DNA of 64,000 bases from RGIG4790 sp964437615 (GTDB taxonomy: Bacteria; Bacillota; Clostridia; Christensenellales; UBA1242): NCBI GenBank assembly GCA_964437615.1, contig CAYTHL010000002.1:1-64000 (forward strand). Reading direction: 5' to 3'. Position numbers and translations under genes: made by a program. The notes under the pieces are model-generated. The model saw only the letters and a list, made by a program, of their open reading frames with translations. It was not told where the DNA came from and did no database searches. Shown here in pieces: positions 35,578 through 42,743 of this stretch. Numbering within the stretch: position 1 is the stretch's first letter; each line of letters opens with the position of its first letter.

Positions 35578-36288
35578 TTATTTTTCTAACATTTTACTAA
35601 AAATCTTGTTCGCATCCGAAAGCGTCTTTGGCTTTTGGTAGTTTGGAGCAACAACAACACTGCTGCTGCCGCCAGATATAACCTTTGGCGCATCTATTGT
35701 TGCGAGTGATTTTACGTAATTGTCTATGACCATTTTATTAACTTGATCATTTTGCAATACATATTGTTTAATATAATCTGGGTTAGATAATAATTCGGCA
35801 GGTTTAAACTTAGACTTTGCCGTTGCAAGTCTATAAGCTATCTCTATTCCGCCCTCAATTTCAGCTAAGTCTTTAGCTTTTATTAGTTCGGCCTTTACAT
35901 CCTTCAAATAATTGATAGCGTCTGGATTATTTTCTGCAAATTTAAGCAGTTTTTTAGATAAAACCGCATCAAAATCATCATTTGAGCCGAAATTTTGTTC
36001 ACGACAGTCGTTTTCACCCGATATATTTTGCTGCAGATTTTGAACATTTTGCTGCTCTGTATCTGCAGATTGCGGGGCGACAACATCTTCTTCGCTCGAT
36101 TGCTCCGTACCACTCATTTTTCGCTCTAGTTCTGCCAATTTTTGGCTTTTGCGTGTAAATTCTGCTTGTAAATTTGCATAAGCTTTACTTAAACTTGTTG
36201 CGTCCTTAAATTTGCCCATAATAGAGCCTTCCGGCAAATCTGGTTGTGCACCACCAATTTCTGCCTTTGGTTGTTCTATTTCTTCCAT
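35578..36288 (-). CDS. Capsid scaffolding protein candidate
   Basis: 236 residues from the ATG at 36288, which has AGGAGA; the frame runs eight codons further upstream. It starts with an acidic Glu/Pro segment, then a DATSLSKAYANLQAEFTRKSQKLAELERKM helical stretch seen in many podoviral scaffold-like proteins (given here only as a position, about 30-60). The middle is Gln/Asn/Asp-rich and the C-terminal helix SDANKIFSKMLEK is basic. Location between portal and capsid supports the role. Confidence 0.7.
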   Translation of the reverse strand: MEEIEQPKAEIGGAQPDLPEGSIMGKFKDATSLSKAYANLQAEFTRKSQKLAELERKMSGTEQSSEEDVVAPQSADTEQQNVQNLQQNISGENDCREQNFGSNDDFDAVLSKKLLKFAENNPDAINYLKDVKAELIKAKDLAEIEGGIEIAYRLATAKSKFKPAELLSNPDYIKQYVLQNDQVNKMVIDNYVKSLATIDAPKVISGGSSSVVVAPNYQKPKTLSDANKIFSKMLEK

Positions 36289-36371
36289 AAATTCTCCTAT
36301 TGCCATTTGCACAAAAACGCAAAATGGCTATTAAAAAATGTTAAAAAGTATTAATTTTTGTTAAATTTTAC

Positions 36372-38327
36372 CTATTTATTGTTTAAAGCGTCTAAATTTT
36401 CTTTGGATAAAAGCAAATTCTCTGCATTGTACTTTGCTAGCATAATTTTATGTTTGCGGATATGCTCTAAAATTTGCTCTCTGTGTTCAGCTGAAAATTG
36501 TTCGCATTCGTCCGAAATTAAAAATCTTGTATGTTCTTCTATATGTATTTTGTGGTCGTCAACTTCTATCGGTTCCTTTAACTTTATTAGTTTTAAGTTC
36601 TCCTTTGTTGCCCTTTTGGTTTGCAAAATAGATATGTCTTGCGCGTTTTCCCAACTACCAAACCCAAGATTGTCTAAAATTTTTGCGCGAGTGTGATTGT
36701 TAATTTTACCGTCTTCGCCCGCAAGCAAACCTTTGTCGTAAAGTTCTAGCAGCATCTTTCTTCTTGATGCAGTGCTTTCGGCCAGTTCGTTGGTGGTATC
36801 CAGTATCACGTCGTCGCTAGTTAGGTCGGCATTGCTCCAGTAGTAAACCTCTATTGCCCCGCTTTCATCTGTCATTTGGCTCAGTCTTCGGGTGGTTGCG
36901 TACTGCTTATACAAACGGATGACCATTTCGGCAATTTGCTTTACAGCTTGCCTAATATATTCGGCAGTAACCGACAGCCGAGTTTCGTCTTGCTCAATTA
37001 GCAGCGTTATGGCAGAGCCGCTAGACACTGCCGACGGCAAAGTGCTATCCCTCATAATTTCGCTTACGCCACCTAAGATATTAAACTCGGTAAGCAACTT
37101 ATCTTCTTCGTCGGATATTTCGGTTGGAACGTTGCCCGCATCCATAAAAGTTGGCGGCTCGCTGCCAGCCCTATATACAATAACTTTGCCCGGTGCCAAG
37201 CCCTCGTCTTCTAGACTATCCACATCTACCGAGCCATCTTCTACAGTAAGCACTCCGGCAGAAAGCCTTGCTATAAACTCGTGTTTTCTGTTTTTTAGTG
37301 CATTGTATGCACGCTGCACTGGAATGCACCTTTCTATTATACTTGTCCCCCAAAAACTGCCTATCTGAGAATTGGATATTTGCCTTATAAATGGATACCC
37401 CCTCTGCCCATTGCTTGCAACGCTATATGGCAAGTTGCCGTCGTAAACAAGTTTGTTGCCGGCAACTATAGTTAGCTTGCCATTCGGCAAGGTGGCAGAC
37501 GGCTTTTGATAGTACTCCAGAACAAGCACATGGTCGTGCAATTTTGTGTGCGACAGTTTGGATATATTGCTTCTGCCAGCCACTCCGCTATTAACGGCAA
37601 CTTCATCGAACACCAAACTATCTATATCTGAGCCTTGCATACTAACCCCATAAGTTTCTTCTACCTTTTTGGCGGGGTAGGCCTTGGCGTGAATAATTGA
37701 CATGCAACTATCTACGTTCGAACTAGAACAATTGTCTGGGAAAATTTCAAACGGCGAACAAATGCTTATATCTACATCGCCAGCCTTTATTTTTGTGTCG
37801 CCCGCAAGGGCAATTGTGTCACCAAGTTCACTGTTCCAGCAAACTTTATAAAAGCAAGTTCCGGTAATTTCGCTCCAAGTGGTTGCCTCGTTAATTATAT
37901 CGGTCAGTTTTAATCTGGTAAAAAGTGATGAAAGTATGCTTTTGCTAAGTTTGGCACAATAAAGGTCGGCTTGCTCTGTACTGCTTGGACGCACCGATGC
38001 CGTTGGCCTAACTTTGGCCAGTTTTGCAAGTCGCATTTCTACAATTGGCGCAATATGGTTAAAAACTTCGCGCGTTTCCCAAATGTAATTTTTTTCAAAA
38101 TTTTCTATTTCGCCTTTGGGCGAGATACACGCGTACTGATTGCCTATCATGTAGTTCATATTAAGCTCCCAAGCAAGTTCATAACTTTTGCGTTCTTTGC
38201 GGCGCCGCTCAAAATCGGCATAAATGCTGCTTACTATAACCTTATCTTCTTCGGCAGAATAATAAAATTTTTTTGTAGCGGCATCTTCTGTGTTTTCGGC
38301 TATTATTTCTTCTTTTTTATTTTTCAT
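36372..38327 (-). CDS. Portal protein
   Basis: 651 residues, the size of podovirus (P22-like) portals. It has an N-terminal helical part with RRKERKSYELAWELNMNY, MRLAKLAKVRPTASVRP, a central wing domain, then VPVQRAYN-like and LLIEQDETRLSVTAEYIRQ helices. The C-terminal barrel-like region ends in long charged helices. The portal is the ring through which the terminase packages DNA. Its start overlaps the Cys-rich gene by 11 bp. Confidence 0.8.
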   Translation of the reverse strand: MKNKKEEIIAENTEDAATKKFYYSAEEDKVIVSSIYADFERRRKERKSYELAWELNMNYMIGNQYACISPKGEIENFEKNYIWETREVFNHIAPIVEMRLAKLAKVRPTASVRPSSTEQADLYCAKLSKSILSSLFTRLKLTDIINEATTWSEITGTCFYKVCWNSELGDTIALAGDTKIKAGDVDISICSPFEIFPDNCSSSNVDSCMSIIHAKAYPAKKVEETYGVSMQGSDIDSLVFDEVAVNSGVAGRSNISKLSHTKLHDHVLVLEYYQKPSATLPNGKLTIVAGNKLVYDGNLPYSVASNGQRGYPFIRQISNSQIGSFWGTSIIERCIPVQRAYNALKNRKHEFIARLSAGVLTVEDGSVDVDSLEDEGLAPGKVIVYRAGSEPPTFMDAGNVPTEISDEEDKLLTEFNILGGVSEIMRDSTLPSAVSSGSAITLLIEQDETRLSVTAEYIRQAVKQIAEMVIRLYKQYATTRRLSQMTDESGAIEVYYWSNADLTSDDVILDTTNELAESTASRRKMLLELYDKGLLAGEDGKINNHTRAKILDNLGFGSWENAQDISILQTKRATKENLKLIKLKEPIEVDDHKIHIEEHTRFLISDECEQFSAEHREQILEHIRKHKIMLAKYNAENLLLSKENLDALNNK

Positions 38328-38526
38328 TATTTTCTCCTTTATGTTTGTTTTTGTTGCATTTTAAAATTGCGTTTTTTATATCAGCTAGCGAACTTGCAAG
38401 TTCTAGTAGATGCTCTCTGCATATAAGAACTTGCCCCTTTTGCCCGGCGTGCAGACAATATTCTGCTGTATTTTGACACATTTCTAAATTGCACTTTTTA
38501 CAAAAATCATATTTTTTTACAATCAC
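38317..38526 (-). CDS. Small Cys-rich, probable zinc-binding protein
   Basis: 69 residues with cysteines in CKKCNLEMC, then YCLHAG and LICREH, giving six Cys and two nearby His that could bind one or two zinc ions. A charged Lys/Asn tail follows. It overlaps the TerS-like gene by 4 bp and the portal gene by 11 bp. No family recognised; a role in packaging or DNA binding is possible from position only. Confidence 0.6.
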   Translation of the reverse strand: MIVKKYDFCKKCNLEMCQNTAEYCLHAGQKGQVLICREHLLELASSLADIKNAILKCNKNKHKGENNEK

Positions 38527-38831
38527 CCCTTACCCTCCATAAGTTGCTTTATTAATTTATTTTTAAGCTCCAAAAGTTGCTCATCTGTCATAGAAGATAG
38601 TTCGCCAGAACTTTTGCCCCGCATATCTAAAAGCATTTTTATTGCCAGCATGTCTGGCGCCACAAAATGAGACGACACCTTTTTCTTTATTAGCGACAGC
38701 TTGGAGCCTTCGGCTGAGCTGCTCTCATCTTTTATTGGCACAAACTCTTCTACGGTTTCGGTGTAATAAAATCCCGCAGCCATTTTTATTAAAACATCTT
38801 CTATTTTTTTGTCTAGACTTTTGGTCTTCAT
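38523..38831 (-). CDS. Terminase small subunit-like protein (candidate)
   Basis: 102 residues. The pattern DKKIEDVLIKMAAGFYYTETVEEF, a spacer, then KLSLIKKKVSSHFVAPDMLAIKMLL recalls the C-terminal region of small terminases, where a K-V-x-K-x-x-PPD-x-x-A block precedes helices. It lacks an obvious helix-turn-helix, so it may be a reduced form. It lies downstream of TerL, while TerS usually lies upstream. No Shine-Dalgarno is present; a TATATT ends 6 bp before the ATG, and a 31-bp box shared with the regulator gene lies 36 bp upstream. Confidence 0.45.
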   Translation of the reverse strand: MKTKSLDKKIEDVLIKMAAGFYYTETVEEFVPIKDESSSAEGSKLSLIKKKVSSHFVAPDMLAIKMLLDMRGKSSGELSSMTDEQLLELKNKLIKQLMEGKG

Positions 38832-38840
38832 GCCACAAAT

Positions 38841-38897
38841 ATATCAAACAAATTTTAAAAAAGAGCCAAACACTGACAGCATTTTTAAAATAATTTT
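38841..38897 (-). promoter_or_regulatory. Promoter with shared upstream box (phage structural operon)
   Basis: A -35 TTGGCT, a 17-bp spacer and a -10 TGATAT. Immediately upstream, overlapping the -35 by three bases, lies a 31-bp box (38867-38897) whose minus-strand text starts AAAATTATTTTAAAA and ends TGTCAGTGTTTG. A nearly identical box precedes the regulator gene at 42339-42368. It is a likely activator or repressor site for a phage regulator. Confidence 0.5.
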
Positions 38898-38993
38898 TGC
38901 TAACAATAAAAACAAAAAATTCTGCTTAAATTGACAAATTTTGACCAATTTTTCATATTTTGCAAGCATATTTTGCAGTTTTTTAAAATTTGC

Positions 38994-40436
38994 TTAACTT
39001 TGCCAAAGACGATTTTGTTTAAGTTTTTTATATAGCCGCTCTTTATCTCTTGCAATAGGAGACGACATAGGTTTAGTTGGAGCCTCTGGCCTACTCATTA
39101 TGTAATATCTAAGTTCGTCTAGGCTATGGTCGTCGCGTTTAATTGGGTTTTCGCCCTCTCCCCAATAATAGTTTTTTATCTCCCTAATTAAGTTTGTACA
39201 GCAAGAAAAAATAAACAGTCTGCTTTGACCATCTACATTTCTAAAATAACTTTTTACTCTGTTTATGCCCGAAAATAAGTCTTTATTAACTCGCGGATTT
39301 GCCAAAATTCCATTGTCATAAAAAAGTTCGGTTACACTTTTGCTGCTAGCGAGCGTTCGCTGATTTGCCGCACTATCTATTAAAGCGCCATACATGCCGT
39401 TGCGCTCATGCTTCCAGTTAAGTTCGATGCATTTTTCTTTTATCTTGTTTGCGTGATAAATTACATCTTTGCCCGCCGCAAAATGCTCGGCAACAACATA
39501 CACATTGCCGTCATAGTCCACTGCATACCAATGCGCCGATAGCGGATTATTTAACCCCGGGTCGATTGAAATTGTATCTTGCCAATCTCTAGGTATATTA
39601 AACGGCTCTATAACATGCACAGATGGGTCGAACTCTTTATATACTAGCGAATTGTTTTTGTTTAAAAACTTGCCATAACGGCGCGCCTCCAATTCTTCCA
39701 CACTCATTAAGCTTGTCATGCGCGCAATTTCTTCCTTGTTTAAAAACGGGTTGTCAGCCCACTCCATAAATTGATAAAAAACCTGGTCATCTCCACTGGT
39801 GTTGAGATATATTTCGTCGTAAATATATGTAAGCCCTTTAAGCGGCGTCATTGTGCCAAAAATATCTCCGCACCTGTCTAGTACACGCATTCGGCACTCA
39901 AAATAAATGTCTTGCGGAGGCTCTTCGTCAAACCAAACAAAATCTAGCGAGGCGCCTTGAAACTTATCCCGACCTTCTTCACAGCTTTTAAAGTAAATTC
40001 TGCTTTGCCCGCCAAAGACGTTTTTAATAACAATACACTCTATAACGCCATATTCTGGAGCATCCTTTTTGCCCGTCTTCATTACAATGTCTTCTACCCA
40101 ATTTCGGTTTAGATATTTTAAAATTTTGTCTTGTGCAACTTCCTTTTGAACCCTTGTAGACAAACTTACAACCCAGCCTACCACATTTGGCTTATTTTGT
40201 CTGAACGGATGATTACCACGCGCTAGCCAAATTGCCTCTACGGCGCCACACTCGGTTTTGCCACTTCGGTTGCCGCCAAAAACCCACCTGTTGCGCTTTT
40301 GGCACTTATGAAATAGAAGCTGTTTATTATGCACAATTGGCCCAGCATTGTAGCAAGCTAGCGCGTTATAGTTGCGGCGCTCCAGTTCGTCTAATATTTG
40401 CATAACTTTTTTTACAGCATTTAATTCTTCGGACAT
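38994..40436 (-). CDS. terL: Terminase large subunit
   Basis: 480 residues from the ATG at 40436, preceded by AAGGGAAC. The ATPase has Walker A GGNRSGKT (54-61) and Walker B LDFVWFDEE (D170, E171), followed by GTMTPLKG. The RNase H-like nuclease has SIDPG (D292), ALIDSA (D354) and DDHSLDE (D435-D440). It cuts and pumps phage DNA into the head. Both domains keep all key residues, so the enzyme looks functional. It is 160 bp before the TerS-like gene. Confidence 0.92.
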   Translation of the reverse strand: MSEELNAVKKVMQILDELERRNYNALACYNAGPIVHNKQLLFHKCQKRNRWVFGGNRSGKTECGAVEAIWLARGNHPFRQNKPNVVGWVVSLSTRVQKEVAQDKILKYLNRNWVEDIVMKTGKKDAPEYGVIECIVIKNVFGGQSRIYFKSCEEGRDKFQGASLDFVWFDEEPPQDIYFECRMRVLDRCGDIFGTMTPLKGLTYIYDEIYLNTSGDDQVFYQFMEWADNPFLNKEEIARMTSLMSVEELEARRYGKFLNKNNSLVYKEFDPSVHVIEPFNIPRDWQDTISIDPGLNNPLSAHWYAVDYDGNVYVVAEHFAAGKDVIYHANKIKEKCIELNWKHERNGMYGALIDSAANQRTLASSKSVTELFYDNGILANPRVNKDLFSGINRVKSYFRNVDGQSRLFIFSCCTNLIREIKNYYWGEGENPIKRDDHSLDELRYYIMSRPEAPTKPMSSPIARDKERLYKKLKQNRLWQS

Positions 40437-40550
40437 ATTTGTTCCCTTGTGTTTTATTTTTTGCAAAAATAATCAAATTTACGTCAATATTAGTCAGTTT
40501 TACATAAAATTTTTATACTTTTTTCTATATTTTTACTTACTTTATTATGC

Positions 40551-40556
40551 TAAAAT
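40551..40556 (+). promoter_or_regulatory. -10 element of the SH3 membrane-protein gene
   Basis: TAAAAT ends 6 bp before the ATG at 40563; no ribosome site lies between. The -35 is not clear. The geometry equals that of dinB and rarA. Confidence 0.45.
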
Positions 40557-40562
40557 GCAGTT

Positions 40563-41555
40563 ATGAAAAGAAAATTCGCTAAATTTAAGTCAATTTTTGT
40601 AGAAATTACTGCATTTTTTGTTATTTTTTGTTGTCTTTTTGCCTATTTTAGCCCATTTTCTGCCAAAAATGACAAAAATGAAACAAATGCGGCAGAAAAC
40701 AAACTTGTATATGCCAAGGCTAAAGAAAACTGCATACTTTATAAATCATCAAACCTAGAAAATAACTTGACTAATGAGTATTTTGATATTCCGCTAAGTT
40801 ATTTTGTTACCATTTTGGCCACCGTAAGTGACACCGTTTATAAAGTAAGTTATAAGGAATTTGTGGGTTACTGCAGCGCAGACAACTTAACAATTGTAAG
40901 TTTTACTCCTAGCACCTCGACTTTAGAAAATATTACTTTTGACATATGCTCTGATGCTGGAACTCAAATTTGGAGCTTACCTAGTGACCAATCTGGAAAC
41001 AAGTTAACTACTGTTCCTGCAGACACGCTTTGTTTAGAATATATTGCAAGTATCACGGGCGAAATACCCAGTGGTGGTACCACCAATCTTTGGTATTACG
41101 CTAGGTATACCCCAGCAAGTTTCAGCACCAAAGTTTACGAGGGATATATTTATAGTGAGGCTGCAACCAACTTAACCCATATACCAACCAATTTGGAGCA
41201 AGAAAATGAAGAAGTAACGGCGCCACCCATTGATGGAACAATAACACTAAACACCACGCTTAGAATTATATTGCTTTGTTTAATCTGCCTGCCATTTTTG
41301 ATACTATTTATTATTACTGTAATAAAAAGTAGACGCAGCTTTGCTCATAAAAAACAGGCTAAACAGCAAGAAAGCAAAGCAAGCGCAAAAGTTGTTACTT
41401 TGCCACAAACTAGCGCAAAAAAGCCAAATTTAGATAGTCTTGCAAAGCGCCAATTTGTAAAAAAACCTAAACCCACAGAGCCAGTTATGGACGACGACTC
41501 TATAGAGATTGTCTTTCCCGATTATAGTTTTGTGGATGATGACGACCTATTGTAA
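40563..41555 (+). CDS. Membrane protein with extracellular SH3-like regions and a cytoplasmic tail
   Basis: 330 residues: TM1 at about 13-31, two SH3b-like regions outside (about 47-115 and 122-203, with KENCILYKSS, EFVGYCSADNL and LWYYARYTPA), a linker, TM2 at about 232-254, then a basic and finally acidic cytoplasmic tail ending FVDDDDLL. SH3b domains often bind cell-wall peptides. It is on the opposite strand between TerL and the phage regulator, with no ribosome site and a -10 just before its ATG. It could be host-derived cargo or a superinfection-exclusion factor; neither is shown. Confidence 0.7.
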   Translation: MKRKFAKFKSIFVEITAFFVIFCCLFAYFSPFSAKNDKNETNAAENKLVYAKAKENCILYKSSNLENNLTNEYFDIPLSYFVTILATVSDTVYKVSYKEFVGYCSADNLTIVSFTPSTSTLENITFDICSDAGTQIWSLPSDQSGNKLTTVPADTLCLEYIASITGEIPSGGTTNLWYYARYTPASFSTKVYEGYIYSEAATNLTHIPTNLEQENEEVTAPPIDGTITLNTTLRIILLCLICLPFLILFIITVIKSRRSFAHKKQAKQQESKASAKVVTLPQTSAKKPNLDSLAKRQFVKKPKPTEPVMDDDSIEIVFPDYSFVDDDDLL

Positions 41556-41594
41556 AAAATGAATAGCCCTTAGCAAATTTAAAATTTTTTCCTT

Positions 41595-42230
41595 TTATTT
41601 ACAGCATTTGGTTGCATTTGCAATTAGGTTTTTGTAATTTTGCTTGCAGTGTTCCAGCATCCAACCCTCGCGTTCCATTTGACACAGCAAAAATTCTATA
41701 CTCCAATTGCTAGTTTTACAAAAATCCAAAAGTTGCAAAAGAGCATCGTTTGCCCACCTAAAAACGGTGCGCTCGTCAACATCAAATTCTTCTGAAAGAT
41801 AGCTTGTTCTTTTATGTTTATAAAATTTTAACTTAACCACCTCTTGCAATTTGTGCGGCAGGCTTGCAACCATAGTATCTATTAGACAATACAAATTAAT
41901 TAGGCTAACTTTGCGGTCGGATAAATCTATAACCGACTGCATTTGGCTATACGTTCCGCCAGATAAATCTCCAAAAATAAACGAACCGTCTAGCGGACTG
42001 CTGGCTTTTTGCGCAATAATAGTGTCTACCACCTTTATTATGTTTGGCAAATTGTCATGAACATTTAGCAGCGTTTTAATTATTGCCAAATGCTTTATTT
42101 GCAGGGTAGTTAAATCTTTTAAATTTTTACAAATTTTGCTATTTTTTGCAGTTTTTACGCTGTTTTTCACAAAATATTCTCCGTTTTTGCAGTTTTTTGC
42201 TATACTATTTTTTGTTAATTTTTGTATCAT
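41595..42230 (-). CDS. ArpU/RinA-like phage late-gene regulator
   Basis: 211 residues. The C-terminal half, LPHKLQEVVKLKFY and then LSEEFDVDERTVFRWANDALLQLL, is a sigma region 4-like helix-turn-helix as in ArpU and RinA proteins, which switch on packaging and structural genes and are usually coded next to the terminase. The N-terminal ~45 residues are Lys/Asn-rich. AAGGAG precedes the ATG. It lies upstream of TerL on the same strand, separated by the plus-strand membrane gene. Its own upstream region carries the box shared with the structural operon. Confidence 0.7.
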   Translation of the reverse strand: MIQKLTKNSIAKNCKNGEYFVKNSVKTAKNSKICKNLKDLTTLQIKHLAIIKTLLNVHDNLPNIIKVVDTIIAQKASSPLDGSFIFGDLSGGTYSQMQSVIDLSDRKVSLINLYCLIDTMVASLPHKLQEVVKLKFYKHKRTSYLSEEFDVDERTVFRWANDALLQLLDFCKTSNWSIEFLLCQMEREGWMLEHCKQNYKNLIANATKCCK

Positions 42231-42338
42231 TTTGTCTCCTTTTTAATTTGTCATATTTTGTCGCTTTTTGTCAAGTTGGGGCGCGTTTATATTGCCTTGT
42301 TACACCCCTATAATAAACCCAAATAAAATTGCTTGGGT

Positions 42339-42368
42339 CAAACACTGACACAATTTTAAAATAATTTT
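42339..42368 (-). promoter_or_regulatory. Shared 30-bp box upstream of the phage regulator gene
   Basis: On the minus strand it reads AAAATTATTTTAAAATTG then TGTCAGTGTTTG. It matches the box at 38867-38897 at about 28 of 31 aligned positions. TTGACC, a possible -35, overlaps its end, but the -10 is not clear at 17 bp; TATTAT lies 20 bp away. It is about 110 bp before the regulator ATG. Confidence 0.55.
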
Positions 42369-42403
42369 ATTTGGCCTATTATTTTATTTTCGACAATGTG
42401 TTA

Positions 42404-42421
42404 GAACAAATGTTCTATACA
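42404..42421 (+). promoter_or_regulatory. LexA (DinR)-type operator with adjoining -10
   Basis: GAACAAATGTTC (42404-42415) is a full match to the Bacillota SOS operator GAAC-N4-GTTC, immediately followed by TATACA. The same layout with a degenerate box occurs at dinB (5204-5221). A clear -35 is lacking at 17 bp. Confidence 0.7.
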
Positions 42422-42433
42422 AAATTAGCACAT

Positions 42434-42471
42434 AAAACTGGACACCGTTATGTCTAGTTTTAAATTTTTTT
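42434..42471 (+). terminator. Terminator-like hairpin
   Basis: AAAACTGGACA / TGTCTAGTTTT, one G-T pair, loop CCGTTA, then AAATTTTTTT. On the plus strand it would stop any transcript from the LexA-box promoter after about 40 nt, and it insulates the giant gene. Confidence 0.65.
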
Positions 42472-42646
42472 AAAAAATTTTTTTGAAAAAATGTAAACTA
42501 AACGGTAGTTTGCAGCAAAACAAACTGTTTGTAGCTAAGGCAAATAATTTACAAGGCAAAATAAATTAAAAAACTTCAAAATAATCTACAAGATTTTTTT
42601 ATCCATTATTTTTTTATAAAAAATAACAAAATGTGCTAAAATTGTT

Positions 42647-42674
42647 TTGAAATTTTGCCAAGGTATGTTAGAAT
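42647..42674 (+). promoter_or_regulatory. Probable promoter of the giant lipoprotein gene
   Basis: TTGAAA, a 16-bp spacer, TAGAAT, with TG one base before the -10 (extended -10). It predicts a leader of about 60 nt before the ATG at 42744. Confidence 0.55.
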
Positions 42675-42743
42675 GTTTTTATAATATTAGTATTATTATT
42701 TGGGCAAAAAACCAAACTAAAAATAAGCTAATTTGGGGGCATT

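Larger units (their letters stand above)
26319..42230 (-). mobile_element. Podovirus-like structural and packaging module (prophage remnant or domesticated element)
   Basis: Fifteen genes read leftward with mostly overlapping ends: ArpU/RinA-like regulator, TerL, TerS-like, a Cys-rich protein, portal, scaffold, major capsid, three connector/hub proteins, two large tail proteins, a small protein and two holin-like proteins. One plus-strand membrane-protein gene sits between TerL and the regulator. There is no tape measure, tube or sheath gene, so the particle type is short-tailed. I see no integrase, excisionase, repressor, replication or endolysin gene and no att repeats. All frames are open, which argues against simple decay. 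Confidence 0.85.
42231..42743. other. 513-bp regulatory gap between the phage module and the giant gene
   Basis: No gene. In order it holds the shared box for the regulator gene (42339-42368), the LexA-like box with an adjoining TATACA (42404-42421), a plus-strand terminator hairpin (42434-42471), a promoter for the giant gene (42647-42674) and GGGGG just before its ATG. The rest is A/T-rich. Confidence 0.7.

Noticed and set aside
26105..42743. attL/attR repeats bounding the phage module
   Set aside because: Short shared AT-rich words exist at both ends, but no repeat of 12 bp or more at sensible positions was found. The 30-bp box pair lies inside the module and points the same way as the promoters, so it looks regulatory.
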